Below the pieces are notes generated by a model. That model ran no database searches and was not told where the DNA came from. It worked only from the letters and a program-made list of their open reading frames with translations. This document shows, piece by piece, positions 5,980-7,133 of a stretch of DNA of 7,133 bases. The position numbers were made by a program, and so were the translations under genes. The stretch covers positions 1 through 7,133 of the forward strand of contig JAMCTB010000104.1 of the NCBI GenBank assembly GCA_023380955.1, written 5' to 3'. Position 1 is the first letter of the stretch. The number at the start of each line of letters is the position of its first letter. The DNA comes from Chloroflexota bacterium (GTDB taxonomy: Bacteria; Chloroflexota; UBA6077).

Positions 5980-6050
5980 TCGGCGGAGACGGCCCCACCA
6001 GCATCTGTCCAGTCGCGCGCCATACGCTCCCTATGCCAAGGAGTTGCCAA

Positions 6051-7133
6051 GTGATCATCAAGAACTGGGAACAACTGACCTCCCACGGTGACCAAGCTGG
6101 TCGGGAGATCGCGCTGTCGATCCTCGATGCGGGCCTTCAGGCGGCGGATCCCTACGAAAACACCAGAAGGTTGGTCCGGATTGATGGGCACTGGCTGCTG
6201 ATCGGTGGCCACTCCGAAATGGACGTCTCGGGCTTCGGCGACGAGGCGATAGACCTCCGCCAGGTCCGCGACATCTACGTCGTCGGAGCCGGCAAGGCGG
6301 TGCAGCGACAGGCGAGGGCGCTGGAGGAGACCCTGGGCAAAAGGCTGACCGCGGGCGCCATAACTGCCAAGAAGGGGGAGGGCTGCTACCTGGAAAGGAT
6401 CCAGGTGACAGAGGGCGCTCACCCTGTGCCCGACGAGGACTCCATCGCCGGCTCTCGGAGGATAGTCGAGATCGTCCGCCGAGCCGGCGAGCACGACCTG
6501 GTCTTCACCATCTTCTCCGATGGCGCCTCCTCCCTCTTCCCATTGCCGGCGCCCGGCTACACCCTGGACGATCTGAAGGACCTCTACAGGCTGGCCATCA
6601 AGTGGGGCAATCAGGACGTGATCGTGCGGGTGAACGCCCACTTTTCCCAAGTGAACGGCGGGCGGATCATGACCCTGATACACCCGGCGAGAAGCATCAA
6701 CCTGATCATGTGCACGGTCCGCTACCAGCGCTGGCACGGGCGGCTGCACACCGGTAGCAGCTTCGTCCCCTCCTGGCCGCCCGGGACGAAGTCGCTAGAG
6801 CAATCCGTGGCCGAGCTTCGGCGCGAGCCATGGTGGGAAGAGGTCCCGCCGAAGATGAGGTCGGCACTGGAGAGACTGGACCCGGCAAGCCGGGTCCCGG
6901 AGCTGGAGCAGTTCCGCGATATGCACCTCAGCTACTGGCAGCCAGTGGACTCCCAGCAGATGATGGAGGCGTCGCGGCGGAAGGCCGAGGAGCTCGGGAT
7001 ACACGGCGCGGTCCTGGGTCTCTGGTCACTGGCCAACGGCCACGAGGTCGCACACGTACTCTCGGGGATCGCCAGGCAGGTGGCCCTCCACGGCACGCCA
7101 TTCGAGCCGCCGGTGGCGCTGCTGTCCACGGGG
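6051..7133 (+). CDS. Glycerate 2-kinase-like (DUF4147) protein, 3' truncated by window end
   Basis: Three hundred sixty-one codons are open to the window edge. The protein resembles the N-terminal DUF4147 part of glycerate 2-kinase/TtuD-type proteins, which phosphorylate glycerate; a C-terminal MOFRL domain is expected beyond the edge. Recognisable features are ALSILDAGLQAADPYE (21-36), IYVVGAGKAVQRQARALEE (75-93) with K82, VTEGAHPVPDEDSIAG (119-134), NGGRIM (202-207) and EPPVALLSTG (352-361). Several core motifs differ from the family pattern: SDGASSLFPLP (156-166) replaces the usual SGGGSALL, NAHFSQVN (195-202) replaces the RKHLSxxK stretch, and CTVRYQ (221-226) replaces SDVPGD. It may be a divergent enzyme with another substrate. 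The start is GTG at 6051, because AAGGAG (6038-6043) lies seven bases upstream. An in-frame ATG at 6033 would add six residues but lacks a ribosome binding site. The gene is divergent from the CoA-transferase. Confidence 0.75.
   Translation, partial: MIIKNWEQLTSHGDQAGREIALSILDAGLQAADPYENTRRLVRIDGHWLLIGGHSEMDVSGFGDEAIDLRQVRDIYVVGAGKAVQRQARALEETLGKRLTAGAITAKKGEGCYLERIQVTEGAHPVPDEDSIAGSRRIVEIVRRAGEHDLVFTIFSDGASSLFPLPAPGYTLDDLKDLYRLAIKWGNQDVIVRVNAHFSQVNGGRIMTLIHPARSINLIMCTVRYQRWHGRLHTGSSFVPSWPPGTKSLEQSVAELRREPWWEEVPPKMRSALERLDPASRVPELEQFRDMHLSYWQPVDSQQMMEASRRKAEELGIHGAVLGLWSLANGHEVAHVLSGIARQVALHGTPFEPPVALLSTG

Noticed and set aside
5880..6749. A 289-codon open frame on the minus strand
   Set aside because: It lies antisense to the GTG-started glycerate-kinase-like gene, whose plus-strand frame has recognisable family motifs and a strong ribosome binding site. 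The minus frame resembles no family and is a GC-driven shadow.
1..7133. CRISPR arrays, tRNA or rRNA genes
   Set aside because: No regularly spaced repeats and no tRNA- or rRNA-like sequences were recognised on either strand by eye.

Overview
The window is GC-rich bacterial DNA with an accessory, patchwork character. One complete insertion sequence, a toxin-antitoxin pair and a broken housekeeping-gene fragment are interleaved with four metabolic genes. The lineage cannot be fixed from the sequence. The coding bias, the F420-oxidoreductase-type protein, the type III CoA-transferase and the ComM-like piece would fit several GC-rich groups, for example Chloroflexota or Actinomycetota; this is inference only.

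Layout from left to right. Positions 67-1473 are a complete insertion sequence: 21-bp terminal inverted repeats with one mismatch flank a single full-length DDE transposase gene, and the transposase ribosome binding site lies inside a strong potential mRNA hairpin. Next come two co-oriented genes. The first is a YgiD/DODA-type extradiol dioxygenase (1607-2386). The second is an NADP-dependent oxidoreductase of the F420-dependent family (2467-3114), followed by an 11-bp GC-rich hairpin. Positions 3159-3416 hold an in-frame but severely truncated minus-strand piece of a ComM/YifB-type AAA+ ATPase, followed by about 440 bases without a convincing intact gene. A vapBC-type toxin-antitoxin operon (3858-4579) follows, with a readable sigma70-like promoter, a 9-bp palindromic operator candidate and a 4-base gene overlap.

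The right part is a divergent pair. A CaiB/BaiF (family III) CoA-transferase lies on the minus strand (5797 down to 4613). A glycerate 2-kinase-like (DUF4147) gene lies on the plus strand, starting with GTG at 6051 and running off the window end. They share a 253-bp intergenic region with an AT-rich -10-like element and an inverted repeat, suggesting shared control of organic-acid metabolism.

I do not see a clear new multi-gene system. The items most worth a second look are the DUF4147 protein whose family motifs look remodelled, the hairpin masking the transposase start, the divergon with its candidate operator, and the cleanly truncated but undecayed ComM fragment.
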